A model generated the notes under the pieces. That model did no database searches and was not told the DNA's origin. It saw only the letters and a program-made list of their open reading frames with translations. This document shows, in pieces, positions 33,466 through 42,279 of a stretch of 64,000 bases of DNA; the stretch's first letter is position 1; every line of letters begins with the position of its first letter. Both the position numbers and the translations under genes were made by a program. The stretch spans positions 5,428,501 to 5,492,500 of the forward strand of contig NZ_CP108494.1 of the NCBI RefSeq assembly GCF_041435435.1, given 5' to 3'. This DNA comes from Streptomyces sp. NBC_01241 (GTDB taxonomy: Bacteria > Actinomycetota > Actinomycetes > Streptomycetales > Streptomycetaceae).

Positions 33466-34914
33466 ATGTCCTCATCAGAGATCGCGCCGCATCGTGAAAG
33501 CGCGATCGAGCAGCACTCGATCGACTATGTGCCCAGCTCCGAGCGCCACGGGAAGGTGTGGCACCAGGGACCGTTCTGGTTCACCGGCAACTTCGTGCTC
33601 CCGACCATGGTCGCCGGCTTCGTCGGTGCTTCGATGGGCCTGAGCGTCGGGTACAGCGTGCTGGCCATCCTCTTGGGCGTCGGCTTCGGCACCTTCTTCA
33701 TGGCGTTCCATGCCAACCAGGGGCCGCGCATGGGCCTGCCCCAGATGATCCAGTCGCGAGCGCAGTTCGGCAGCCGCGGCTCCACCGTGCCGTTTGCCGC
33801 GACCGTGTTCGTCTACGTCGGGTTCCTCGTCTTCGACACCGTTCTCGCCGAGCAGGGCATCGGACTGGTTCTGCCCGACGGCAAGCTGTTCTGGTACCCG
33901 CTGCTGATCGCGGTCTCCATCGTCATCGCCGTGGTGGGGCACGACCTGCTCCACTTCGTCCAGCGCTGGCTGACGTATCTGCTCATCGTCGTCTTCGCGA
34001 TCCTCACGATCGTGGCCATCGTCCACTTCGCCTCGAACCCGATTGCCGTGGACGCCCCCGCCGCGACGGCGGGCTGGGACTCGAAGGCGTTCCTGGTGCA
34101 GTTCTCCCTCGCTGCCGGTTACAACATCAGCTACTCGGTGTACGTCTCCGACTACACGCGCTATCTCCCGGCGAACGCCCCCGCACGCAAGCTGATCACC
34201 GCCGTCTACTCGGGCGCCACGTTCTCCGCCGTGTGGCTGATGTCGCTGGGCGCGATCCTCGCCACCTATCTGCCGAACCCCGACCCGATCCTGGCCCTGC
34301 GCGAGGTCGGCGACCTGCTCTTCCCCGGCTTCGGCCTGATCGTCGTGATCACCTCGGTCCTCGCCCTGATCTCGATCATGGGCGTCAATGCGTACGGCGC
34401 GATGCTCACCGGCACCAGCGCGATCGACGGCTTCCGCAAGGTGCGCCCGACGGTGCGACTGCGGGTCATGGGTCTCGTCATGGTCGGAGCCGGATCACTC
34501 GTCGTTGCCCTGCTGATCCCCGACGACTACATCGGCAGCTTCAACAACTTCGTCCTGCTGATGCTCTACTTCCTGGTGCCGTGGACCGCGGTCAACCTGG
34601 TCGACTTCTACTTCGTTCGCCGCGGCACGTATGCGATCGCCGAAATCCTGAAGCCGGACGGCATCTACGGCCGCTGGGCATGGCGCGGCGTCACGGCATA
34701 CATCGTCGGTTTCATCGCGATGATCCCCTTCTTCTCGACGAGCTTCTACGTCGGCCCCGTGGCGGAGGCGCTCGGCGGCGCGGACTTCTCGTTCGTCATC
34801 GGTCTGATCGTCTCCGGCGTGTTCTACCGGCTGTTCTCACGGAACCTGGACCGTGACGCGGAGGCCGAGGCCCATGCGAAGAGCGAAGCCGAACTGGAGG
34901 GAGCTGCCCGGTGA
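33466..34914 (+). CDS. NCS1-family cytosine/purine permease-like transporter
   Basis: 482 aa with about 12 membrane helices. The N-terminal phrase WHQGPFWFTGNFVLPTMVAGF, the central YSVYVSDYTRYLP and GVNAYGAMLTG are typical of NCS1 nucleobase, hydantoin and allantoin permeases. Coupling to an amidase and a nitrilase suggests import of a nitrogen-rich compound that they then hydrolyse. The stop overlaps the amidase start (GTGA). Confidence 0.9.
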   Translation: MSSSEIAPHRESAIEQHSIDYVPSSERHGKVWHQGPFWFTGNFVLPTMVAGFVGASMGLSVGYSVLAILLGVGFGTFFMAFHANQGPRMGLPQMIQSRAQFGSRGSTVPFAATVFVYVGFLVFDTVLAEQGIGLVLPDGKLFWYPLLIAVSIVIAVVGHDLLHFVQRWLTYLLIVVFAILTIVAIVHFASNPIAVDAPAATAGWDSKAFLVQFSLAAGYNISYSVYVSDYTRYLPANAPARKLITAVYSGATFSAVWLMSLGAILATYLPNPDPILALREVGDLLFPGFGLIVVITSVLALISIMGVNAYGAMLTGTSAIDGFRKVRPTVRLRVMGLVMVGAGSLVVALLIPDDYIGSFNNFVLLMLYFLVPWTAVNLVDFYFVRRGTYAIAEILKPDGIYGRWAWRGVTAYIVGFIAMIPFFSTSFYVGPVAEALGGADFSFVIGLIVSGVFYRLFSRNLDRDAEAEAHAKSEAELEGAAR

Positions 34915-35777
34915 CACCACAGCCCACATCCCCTGCGCGCCCGACGGTCACGGTTGCGAGCTGCCAGATCGCTCCGCGCGTCGGCCGTGTCGAGGAGAAC
35001 CGGCGGCGGATCCGTGCGGCGATCGAGGAGGCGGCCGGGCGGGGCGCGAACATCGTGGTCCTGCCCGAGCTGGCCAACTCCGGCTACGTCTTCGAGACCG
35101 CGGACGAACTGCTCTCGGTGGCCGAGCCACTGGACGGCGAGACGATCAGGGAGTGGGAGACGATCGCCGCCCGGCTGGGGCTGGTCATCGTCAGCGGCTT
35201 CGCCGAACTCGGCGCCGACGGCCGCGCGTACAACTCCGCCGTGCTCGTCGACGAGACGGGACTGCGCGCCTCGTACCGCAAGGCGCATCTGTGGGACGGC
35301 GAGAAGACCTGGGGTTTCACGCCCGGGGACGCGCGGCCGCCCGTGGTCGACACACCGTACGGACGTATCGGGGTCATGATCTGCTACGACCTCGAATTCC
35401 CCGAGTGGGTGAGGCTGGTGGCCCTGGACGGGGCCGAGCTGCTGTGCGGACCGGTGAACTGGCCGCTGTACCCGCGGCCGGAGGATGAGCGTCCAGCCGA
35501 GATCGTCCGTATCCAGGCGGACGCCGCGGTCAACCGCATGTTCGTCGCGGTCGCCGACCGCACCGGCACCGAACGGGGTCAGGACTGGCTCGGCGGCAGT
35601 GTGATCGTCGACGCCGACGGCTATCCCGTCACCCCGCTGCGTCTGGGCGAGGAGGCGATCGTCACCGCGACGCTCCAACTCGCCGAGGCGCGCTGCAAGG
35701 CAATCAGCGAACACAACGACGTGCACGCGGACCGCCGGCCCGGACTGTACGCACACCGAGGAACGAAGCAACCATGA
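34911..35777 (+). CDS. Carbon-nitrogen hydrolase (amidase class)
   Basis: 288 aa from GTG 34911. The Glu-Lys-Cys triad is visible in VVLPELANSGY, YRKAHLWDGEK and VMICYDLEFPE. The domain covers almost the whole protein, as usual. It is cytoplasmic, probably an aliphatic amidase or N-carbamoyl amidase acting on the imported compound or on the nitrilase product. It overlaps the nitrilase gene by 4 bases. Confidence 0.9.
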   Translation: MTPQPTSPARPTVTVASCQIAPRVGRVEENRRRIRAAIEEAAGRGANIVVLPELANSGYVFETADELLSVAEPLDGETIREWETIAARLGLVIVSGFAELGADGRAYNSAVLVDETGLRASYRKAHLWDGEKTWGFTPGDARPPVVDTPYGRIGVMICYDLEFPEWVRLVALDGAELLCGPVNWPLYPRPEDERPAEIVRIQADAAVNRMFVAVADRTGTERGQDWLGGSVIVDADGYPVTPLRLGEEAIVTATLQLAEARCKAISEHNDVHADRRPGLYAHRGTKQP

Positions 35778-36739
35778 CGCAGACGACGGTCGCGATCGTC
35801 CAACAGCCGCCCGCGCTGCTCGACTTGGAGGAATCGGTACGTCTTGCCGCGGGCCACATCACCGAGGCGGCACAGGCGGGCGCGACGCTCGTCGTGTTCC
35901 CCGAAACCTGGCTCACCTGTTATCCGGCGTGGGTGTTCGGCCTCGCCGGGTGGCGGGACAGCACGGCGCAGCGCTGGCACGCGCGGCTGCTGGAGCAGAG
36001 CCCGGTACTCGACCCCGAGGGCGGGGACGACAGCCTCTCCCCGATCCGAGCGGCAGCCCGCGAGAGCGGCGTCACCGTGGTCCTGGGACTCAACGAGCGC
36101 GCGGGAAAGGCGTCCGGTTCCCTCTACAACTCGCTGATCACCATCGGCCCGGACGGCGGCACGCTCAATCTGCACCGCAAGCTGACGCCGACGCACACCG
36201 AGCGCATCGTCTGGGCGGCTGGTGACGGTGCGGGGCTGCGGGTGGTGGACACCCCGGCCGGCCGGATCGGCTCGCTGGTCTGCTGGGAGCACTTCAACCC
36301 GCTCGCCCGTCACGCGCTGCACGCGCAGAACGAGGAAATCCACGTCGCCGTCTGGCCCGACATGCCGGAGAGCCATCGCATCGCGGCGCGTTCGTACGCA
36401 TTGGAGGGGCGCTGCTTCGTCGTGTCTGCCGGACAGGTCCTCTCCACGGACGATATTCCCGCCGACCTTCGCGCCGCCTACCGGGCCGGAGTGGGACCCG
36501 ACGCGCCGGAAAGCGGACTGCTGCTCAACGGCGGATCGAGTATCGCGGGACCGGACGGATCGTGGATCGTGGAGCCGGTCTTCGACGAGGCCCGGATCAT
36601 CACGGCAACGCTGGAGACCGGACGGCGGTACGAGGAGTCGCTGGATCTCGATGTCGCGGGCCACTACGCCCGGCCGGACGTCTTCCAGCTCGCCATCGAC
36701 CGTGGCCGACGCGGAAGTGGGGTCAGCTTCACCGAGTGA
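35774..36739 (+). CDS. Nitrilase
   Basis: 321 aa. The triad lies in VVFPETWLTCYP (Glu), HRKLTPTHTE (Lys) and LVCWEHFNP (Cys). The sequence CWEHFNPLARHAL and the PTHTER motif are typical of true nitrilases, which turn nitriles into acids and ammonia, rather than of amidases. It is the last gene of the permease, amidase and nitrilase operon. Confidence 0.92.
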   Translation: MTQTTVAIVQQPPALLDLEESVRLAAGHITEAAQAGATLVVFPETWLTCYPAWVFGLAGWRDSTAQRWHARLLEQSPVLDPEGGDDSLSPIRAAARESGVTVVLGLNERAGKASGSLYNSLITIGPDGGTLNLHRKLTPTHTERIVWAAGDGAGLRVVDTPAGRIGSLVCWEHFNPLARHALHAQNEEIHVAVWPDMPESHRIAARSYALEGRCFVVSAGQVLSTDDIPADLRAAYRAGVGPDAPESGLLLNGGSSIAGPDGSWIVEPVFDEARIITATLETGRRYEESLDLDVAGHYARPDVFQLAIDRGRRGSGVSFTE

Positions 36740-36842
36740 CATCGCCGCGGGGGAACGTGCCCCGCGTGCCCAGGGTGGGCAGGAGCATGCCGCCGAGCAG
36801 TGCCCCGGCCGCGACTCCGGCGTTGCAGGCGCGCCGATTCAT
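36729..36842 (-). pseudogene. Remnant of an MFS transporter C-terminal helix region
   Basis: 37 codons including NAGVAAGALLGGMLLPTLG and RGTF, a phrase typical of helices 10 and 11 in actinobacterial MFS proteins. It starts and ends abruptly and overlaps the nitrilase 3' end by 11 bp. The rest of 36843-37117 shows no supported gene. Confidence 0.5.
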
Positions 36843-37117
36843 AGCTGTTGTTTTCTCATGTTGTCCGCGACATACCACCCTGTTGGGTTTATCGGCGTGA
36901 ACGGGCCCCGCGCCTCCAGCCGGAATGAAACCGCCCAACGCGGGGGCGCATCGGCTCTGTGCGTGTGTGCCCTGCGGTCGCGACGGCACCGAAATGCCGA
37001 CCGTCACGCATGCGCGTAGTGTGATGAAAGAATGCGGAGGGTAGTCATGGGCTGAGTCGCCCGGTGGCGGAGCGACGCCGTCCCGGCCCGCTCTCCCTTG
37101 ACCCGCGGAGGTCGGAC

Positions 37118-37987
37118 GTGAAGCTCGGTCTGCACTACTGGAACTACTCGACACCGGCCGACCCCGCCCTCATCGCGCCGACCCTCGCGGAGTCGGTACG
37201 CGTCGCCGACCAGGCGGGGATCGCGTCGTTCACCGTGATGGACCACTACTTCCAGATGGAGACCGGGCAGACCGTCGCCGACGAGCCCATGCTGGAGGGG
37301 TACACGACGCTCGGCTACGTCGCGGCGGTGAGCGAGCGCATGACGCTCGGCCTGATGGTCACGGGGGTGATGTACCGGCACCCCGGACTGCTGGCGAAGA
37401 TCGTCACCAGCCTCGATGTGCTGTCGGGCGGCAGGGCCAGGCTGGGTATCGGCGCCTCCTGGTACGAGCGGGAGCAGTACGGGCTCGGAGTGCCCGTGGT
37501 TCCGGTCGCCGAGCGCTTCGAGCGGCTGGAGGAGACGATCCTGATCTGCCTGCAGATGTGGAGCGACGACAACGGCCCCTTCCACGGCCGTCATTACCGG
37601 CTCGCCGAAACGCTGTGCGTGCCCGAGCCGATCGGCGAACGCCCGTCGATCATGATCGGCGGCGGGGGCGAGCGGAAGACGCTGCTCCTGGTCGCCCGGT
37701 ACGCGGACGCCTGCAATCTGTTCGCCACCGGCCAGGAGGAAGTGGCCCACAAACTCGATGTGCTGCGCGCCCACTGCGCCGCGGAGGACCGGGACTACGA
37801 CGCCATTACGAAGACCGTGATGTACAACGGCCCGGTGCTGGACCGGCCGGACGTGTTCCTCGCCGACGCGGAGGCGTACGCGAGCCTGGGCATCAGCGAG
37901 ATCCAGGTGCTGCCGGACCGGCACCCGGTCAGCTTCACCCACCAGGTCGCCGAGCACCTCGCACCCGCGATCGCCCAGATCGGGTAG
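37118..37987 (+). CDS. LLM-class F420-dependent oxidoreductase
   Basis: 289 aa from GTG 37118 with GGAGG 8 nt upstream. Luciferase-like TIM barrel: KLGLHYWNYS at the start, VMDHYFQM, LGLMVTGVMYRHPGLLAKI, the SGGRARLGIGASWYERE phrase and later PSIMIGGGGERKTL. This pattern is typical of F420-linked reductases in actinobacteria. Substrate unknown; no operon partner. Confidence 0.88.
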   Translation: MKLGLHYWNYSTPADPALIAPTLAESVRVADQAGIASFTVMDHYFQMETGQTVADEPMLEGYTTLGYVAAVSERMTLGLMVTGVMYRHPGLLAKIVTSLDVLSGGRARLGIGASWYEREQYGLGVPVVPVAERFERLEETILICLQMWSDDNGPFHGRHYRLAETLCVPEPIGERPSIMIGGGGERKTLLLVARYADACNLFATGQEEVAHKLDVLRAHCAAEDRDYDAITKTVMYNGPVLDRPDVFLADAEAYASLGISEIQVLPDRHPVSFTHQVAEHLAPAIAQIG

Positions 37988-38084
37988 CCGAACACCGCGC
38001 TACGGGGGTTCGACCGCGACCCGCCGCCGAGGCAAGGCTGCCAGCGGCAGCAGCCCGGACGGCATGGCGCAAGGCGGACGGCTC

Positions 38085-38588
38085 CTAGATCCCGGTGGTG
38101 CCGTCGACGATCTCCCGGATCATGTCGAGGTGGCCGTTGTGCCGGGCGGTCTCCTCGACCAGATGCAGGACGATCCAGCGCAGATCCGGGTAACGGCCGT
38201 CCCTGCGCGACCGTTTGGCCGGCGTGTCCAAGTCGTGCGAGGCGACCAGTTCGCGGTAGCGGGTGGTCCGTGCCTCGTACTGCGCCAGCACATCGGCGAG
38301 CGGCACGTCCACCGCGATGCGCATCTCGCGGTCGGGGTCCTCGTCCGTCCAGGGGCCTTCGTCCTCGCCGCCGAGGAAGACCACCTCGAACCAGAAGTAC
38401 TCGACCCAGCTGAGGTGGTTGATCAGCCCGGCGATCGTCATCAGCGGGGAGCCCGGCAGCGGGGCCCGGCGGGCATCGTCCGGTGAGACGCCCTCGCACT
38501 TCGCGCGTGCGGTGCCGCGTACGTAGTCGAGGAAGGTGGCCAACTGGGTGCGCTCGTCCCATGCGGGAGGCGAATCGGTGCGTGTCAT
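38085..38588 (-). CDS. DinB/DUF664 family protein
   Basis: 167 aa from ATG 38588; ATG 38630 is possible and neither start has a strong ribosome binding site. The four-helix DinB pattern is visible with putative metal-binding His residues in LINHLSWVEYFWF and VLHLVEETARHNGHLDMIRE. Members include thiol-dependent S-transferases and unknowns. Confidence 0.87.
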   Translation of the reverse strand: MTRTDSPPAWDERTQLATFLDYVRGTARAKCEGVSPDDARRAPLPGSPLMTIAGLINHLSWVEYFWFEVVFLGGEDEGPWTDEDPDREMRIAVDVPLADVLAQYEARTTRYRELVASHDLDTPAKRSRRDGRYPDLRWIVLHLVEETARHNGHLDMIREIVDGTTGI

Positions 38589-38711
38589 CGACGTACACCA
38601 TGGGCGACGGACCCACCCTTGTCCATCCAATAACCATGTGCGACCACTCCCTACGCGAGGGCGCCCTCTCCTCCCCCCTGTTGCGGCGCCGGCGCGCCGG
38701 GCTCACGCTCG

Positions 38712-38752
38712 TTGATCGACACACCCGGCAGGAATCCAGGGTGTCGGATCAA
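38712..38752 (-). terminator. Imperfect hairpin at the end of the phosphonate operon
   Basis: TTGATCGACACACCC and GGGTGTCGGATCAA pair with small bulges around a 12-nt loop. The right arm overlaps the stop codon of the last operon gene (38749-38751). Confidence 0.5.
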
Positions 38753-39969
38753 GGCGTCGTGCGGGCGGTGGAGCGGAACCAGGAGTTGAGGGCTGTGGCC
38801 GTGGCCAGAACGTCGGCGGGAGTGGGGCCGGAGAGGATGGCGCGGCCGGCACGGGTGTTGGCGTCCTGGAAGGAGGTCATGTCCGCGCCCGGGGCCAGTT
38901 TCAGTTCGGCGTCGACGACGCCGGGCTGGGCACGGATCTCGTCGAGGGAGGGCAGGGAGAGGATGCGCCCCTCGGGAGCGAGGAGGTTGAGCCAGCCGTA
39001 GCAGAGGTGGTCATCGGCCGGTTCGGCGCGTTCCGGGGAGGGGGCGTCCAGGGCGGCGGCGGCCCACTCGCGGTGGAGATCGACGCCGGTGGCGAGGAGG
39101 ACGGTGCGGTCGATGCGAGCGCCCGCGACGCGGCCGCCGCACTCACTGAAGACCAGTTCGCCGTTCGGCTGCTCGAAGGCCTCCAGATGGAACACCCCCG
39201 AGGTGAGCCCCAGAGCCGGGATCAAGCGCCCGAGGAGGGGCCGTGCGGTGGCGTAGCACGCGGCGTGGTCGGCTTCCCGCAGGGTGACCGAGCCGTTCAG
39301 TGCGCCGTCCTGGACCTGGATCGTGTTGGCGAAGTAGCGGGAGATGCACAGCTGCGTGAGTTCGCCGTTGCGTACGACGCCGTCGAGGTGCAGTTCGGTG
39401 CCCGGGACGAACTCCTCGCAGAGCCAGGGGCCGGAGCTGTGGCTCGCGGTCCAGGTGGAGAGGCCGGTGGGGGAACGCAGCACGCGGGTGTCGCGTGCGC
39501 CCGCACCGTCCGGGGGCTTGACCACGACGGGGACCCCGCCCACTTCGGCCACCGCCGCGGCCAGTTCGTCCGGCTCGTCGAAGGCCGCCGAGCGGGCGAC
39601 CGGGATGCCGGCCTTGCGCAGCGCCGTCTTCTGGGCGTGCTTGTCGCGCACCAGTACGGCCGTCTCGAGGGGCAGGGCCCGCGCGCCGGTGCACGCCCCG
39701 AGTGCCGCGGCCGCGACCAGCCCGTTCTCCAGGCCACTGGTGACCACGTCGAACTCGTCCAGTCGGATGCCCTCGCGAGCGAGGCCGAGCAGCACCTCTT
39801 CCACGTCCGCCGGGTCACCGACCGCCACCACCTGCTCGACCGTCCCGTGCCGGCGCAGCGAACGCGCGTGCTTCGGCCGTGCCACGCAGGTGATCCGCGC
39901 TCCGTGAGCGGCGAGCGCCTCCACGGATCCGTCCGGCTTTCCGCCGATCAGCAGTACACGATCTGTCAC
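38749..39969 (-). CDS. ATP-grasp ligase C, phosphonate cluster
   Basis: 406 aa from GTG 39969, overlapping the unknown gene upstream by 4 bases. A Rossmann-like N-terminus (VLLIGGKPDG) is followed by an ATP-grasp fold: VPVVVKPPDGAGARDTRV (Lys in the ATP loop), LCEEFVPGTELHLDG, and the metal-binding FHLEAF and LVFSECGGRVAG. This is the carboxylate-amine/thiol ligase group used for peptide bonds in small natural products. It probably joins an amino acid or amine to the phosphonate core. It is the third and most distant of the three ligases here. Confidence 0.87.
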   Translation of the reverse strand: MTDRVLLIGGKPDGSVEALAAHGARITCVARPKHARSLRRHGTVEQVVAVGDPADVEEVLLGLAREGIRLDEFDVVTSGLENGLVAAAALGACTGARALPLETAVLVRDKHAQKTALRKAGIPVARSAAFDEPDELAAAVAEVGGVPVVVKPPDGAGARDTRVLRSPTGLSTWTASHSSGPWLCEEFVPGTELHLDGVVRNGELTQLCISRYFANTIQVQDGALNGSVTLREADHAACYATARPLLGRLIPALGLTSGVFHLEAFEQPNGELVFSECGGRVAGARIDRTVLLATGVDLHREWAAAALDAPSPERAEPADDHLCYGWLNLLAPEGRILSLPSLDEIRAQPGVVDAELKLAPGADMTSFQDANTRAGRAILSGPTPADVLATATALNSWFRSTARTTP

Positions 39970-41030
39970 TTTCCCACTCCCGTAGTCCTCAGCTCTTCCC
40001 TTGCGAACGGATTGTGGTGTGCGGCGAAGTCCCCGTGCTCGGCCACAGCGAGTCCTTGGCTGTAGCGCACGCCCTGGCGGGCCAGCTCTGCCGCGACCTC
40101 GGGCGACGGTCCGCTCACGCCCAGCAGGTCGGCCTCCGGCACCACCAGGACCTTCGGAGCCCGGCAGTCGTCGGGCGCGAGCTCCTCGAGCCGTCCGATC
40201 ACGGCCTCGACCTCCGGCCAGTAGCCGGCCATCTTCGCGCCGCCCAGCACCTGCGTGCGGCCGAGCACGCACAGCGCTGCCAAGTTGCTGTAGTTGTCGA
40301 AGACATCGGCCTTGTCGGCCGGGCATTCCAGCAGGGTGCCGTCCGGTCCGATCCGGCGTCCGCGGGCCGCGGCGACCAGTCCGCCGCACCACGCGCCCAG
40401 CGAGGGACGGGACGCCGCCGCGGCTGCCTGTTCGCGGACGAAGGACAGCACAAGCGTCAGCGGGACGAAGGTGGTCGTGCCCGCCGCGGTCATCCCGGCA
40501 GCCCGGCCGATCACCGCGTCGATCAGCATGTAGGAGACAGCCAGGTCCGCGCCCCACTGGGCGGCCCGCGCGGCGACCAGGTCCGCGCCCACCATGCCCT
40601 CGGGTACGGAGTCCAGCGGCCCCCGGCCGGCGACCACCACATGCTTCCGCTTCTTGTTGCGGGTGAAAAGGCGGTGACAGCGGACCCCTTCGGCCTCGCT
40701 CAGGTACCACCACGCGTAGGGCCGCCAGCCCAGGTCCGAGAAGTTGGTGTGGGTCAGTACCACCCGCAGGTGGTGGGTACTGACCGCTTCCGGGCGTCGC
40801 ATCAGTGTGCCCGCGTACCAGCCGACCCGGGTCCGGGGGTCGAAGACGTTCGGGCTGGCGTGCGGCAGGGAGACCAGCGAGGTCGCGCAGCCGGACCAGC
40901 GTTCCAGCGAAGCGTCGTCCAGGCCCAGCAGGGCCAGCGCTTCGGCCAGTTCCCCGTCCGGCAGCCCAGGGCGGAACAGACCGCGCCGCCGGGCCCGAAC
41001 GTGTGCGATGAATTCTTCCCTAGCCGACAC
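39966..41030 (-). CDS. Unknown protein of the phosphonate cluster
   Basis: 354 aa from GTG 41030 with GAGGAG 7 nt upstream. There is no membrane segment, no signal and no cofactor motif that I can recognise. Notable stretches are FDPRTRVGWYAG, LTHTNFSDLGWRPYAWWYL, NKKRKHVVVAGRG, CPADKADVFDNYSNLAAL and a C-terminal HGDFAAHHNPFA. The last part has a His cluster that might bind metal. Its place inside a tightly overlapping operon, between the exporter and ligase C, argues for a biosynthetic or self-protection role. Confidence 0.8.
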   Translation of the reverse strand: MSAREEFIAHVRARRRGLFRPGLPDGELAEALALLGLDDASLERWSGCATSLVSLPHASPNVFDPRTRVGWYAGTLMRRPEAVSTHHLRVVLTHTNFSDLGWRPYAWWYLSEAEGVRCHRLFTRNKKRKHVVVAGRGPLDSVPEGMVGADLVAARAAQWGADLAVSYMLIDAVIGRAAGMTAAGTTTFVPLTLVLSFVREQAAAAASRPSLGAWCGGLVAAARGRRIGPDGTLLECPADKADVFDNYSNLAALCVLGRTQVLGGAKMAGYWPEVEAVIGRLEELAPDDCRAPKVLVVPEADLLGVSGPSPEVAAELARQGVRYSQGLAVAEHGDFAAHHNPFAREELRTTGVGK

Positions 41031-42279
41031 GGGCCAGCTCCTCGATCGACGAACGCTCCTTGACGCTCCACCAGGCGCAGCCGAAGAGCGCCAGCACCAC
41101 GGCCAGTACCAGCCAGGCCGTGCCGAGCCCCCATGCCTCCACGAGCCAGCCGGCCAGCAGCGAGAACCCGGCCTTGGCCGAGCCCGCGACCGAGTTGCGC
41201 ACCACGCTGAACCGGCCGACCTGGTCTGCCGGCGGCGCCTGGTTGGTCAGCACCTGCATCACCATGACATGCGCCGTCAGCACGACCGCGGCGACGAGCA
41301 TGAGCAGCAGCACCGCGGGCGGCCACCGGGTGGCGGCGAAGCAGGCGACCAGTGCGCCGCCCGCCACCAGCGCGATGTTCAGGGTCCGCTCCGCGGAGAG
41401 CGTGCCGCGGGACAAGGCCATGCCCGCGAGAAACCCGCCGAAGGCCGTTGTCACGGTGAGGACCGAGTAGAAGGAGCCGGAGCCGGGGGCCACCGACTGG
41501 GCCAGAGGGACCATCAGCGTGGAGATGAAGGGCAGGGCGCCGCTGCTCGGAATCGAGTAGAGCAGGATCAGCCTCGTCCGGCCGGCGGGATCGGCCGGCT
41601 CGGCTCGCGGTGTCTCGGCCCGCGCCACCGTACGGGCCGCAGGGGCCGCGGGCGGCGACGCGCTGTCGGGTACCTCCCGGACCGCGGGAGGTGCCGCGGT
41701 GACGAGCCGGACGGCCACGAGACTCAGCAGATACAGCAGCGCCGCGACGGCGAAGCACGAGTCCGCCGCGGTGGTGTCCAGCAGCAGTCCGGAGGCCCCG
41801 CCGCCGATCAGGGCGCCCACCAGTGACAGCGCGCTGGACCGGGCGAGCAGCCGCACGGCGTGCGTCGGCGCGAAGTGCTGCCGCACGAACCGGCCCACAT
41901 ATGCCTTGTTGAGCGTCTTGACCACGCTCAGGCTGCACTGGACGGCGGCGAACGCACCGATGATCACGCCCGGGCCCAGGCCGGCGGCCCAGACCAGGGC
42001 CAGAGCGGACGAACCAGCGAAGAGCACCCAGTTGGTGAGGGAGAGCAGCCTGGCGGCCTGACCGGCGTCGGCCTTCTTGCGCAGTGCCAGTCCGAGGACC
42101 ACCCCGGGCAGGTGCGCGGCGGCGCCGATGGCGCCCACCACCACGGCGTTGTGGGTGAGCTCGTAGGTGGCCCACAGCAGGGCCACCGCCTGCAGCATCT
42201 CGGCCGCGCTGCCGAGGAAGAAGAAGCTCAGCAGCCAGGTGCCCGCGGTGGGCGAACGGGTCTGCGACGCCGGGCTCAT
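41020..42279 (-). CDS. MFS exporter of the phosphonate cluster
   Basis: 419 aa from ATG 42279, in ATGA overlap with ligase B. About 11 or 12 hydrophobic helices are separated near the middle by a Pro/Ala/Arg-rich loop (about 205-240). It belongs to the MFS_1/MFS_3 type. The likely role is export of the product or self-resistance. No equivalent gene for uptake is present in the operon. Confidence 0.87.
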   Translation of the reverse strand: MSPASQTRSPTAGTWLLSFFFLGSAAEMLQAVALLWATYELTHNAVVVGAIGAAAHLPGVVLGLALRKKADAGQAARLLSLTNWVLFAGSSALALVWAAGLGPGVIIGAFAAVQCSLSVVKTLNKAYVGRFVRQHFAPTHAVRLLARSSALSLVGALIGGGASGLLLDTTAADSCFAVAALLYLLSLVAVRLVTAAPPAVREVPDSASPPAAPAARTVARAETPRAEPADPAGRTRLILLYSIPSSGALPFISTLMVPLAQSVAPGSGSFYSVLTVTTAFGGFLAGMALSRGTLSAERTLNIALVAGGALVACFAATRWPPAVLLLMLVAAVVLTAHVMVMQVLTNQAPPADQVGRFSVVRNSVAGSAKAGFSLLAGWLVEAWGLGTAWLVLAVVLALFGCAWWSVKERSSIEELARVG

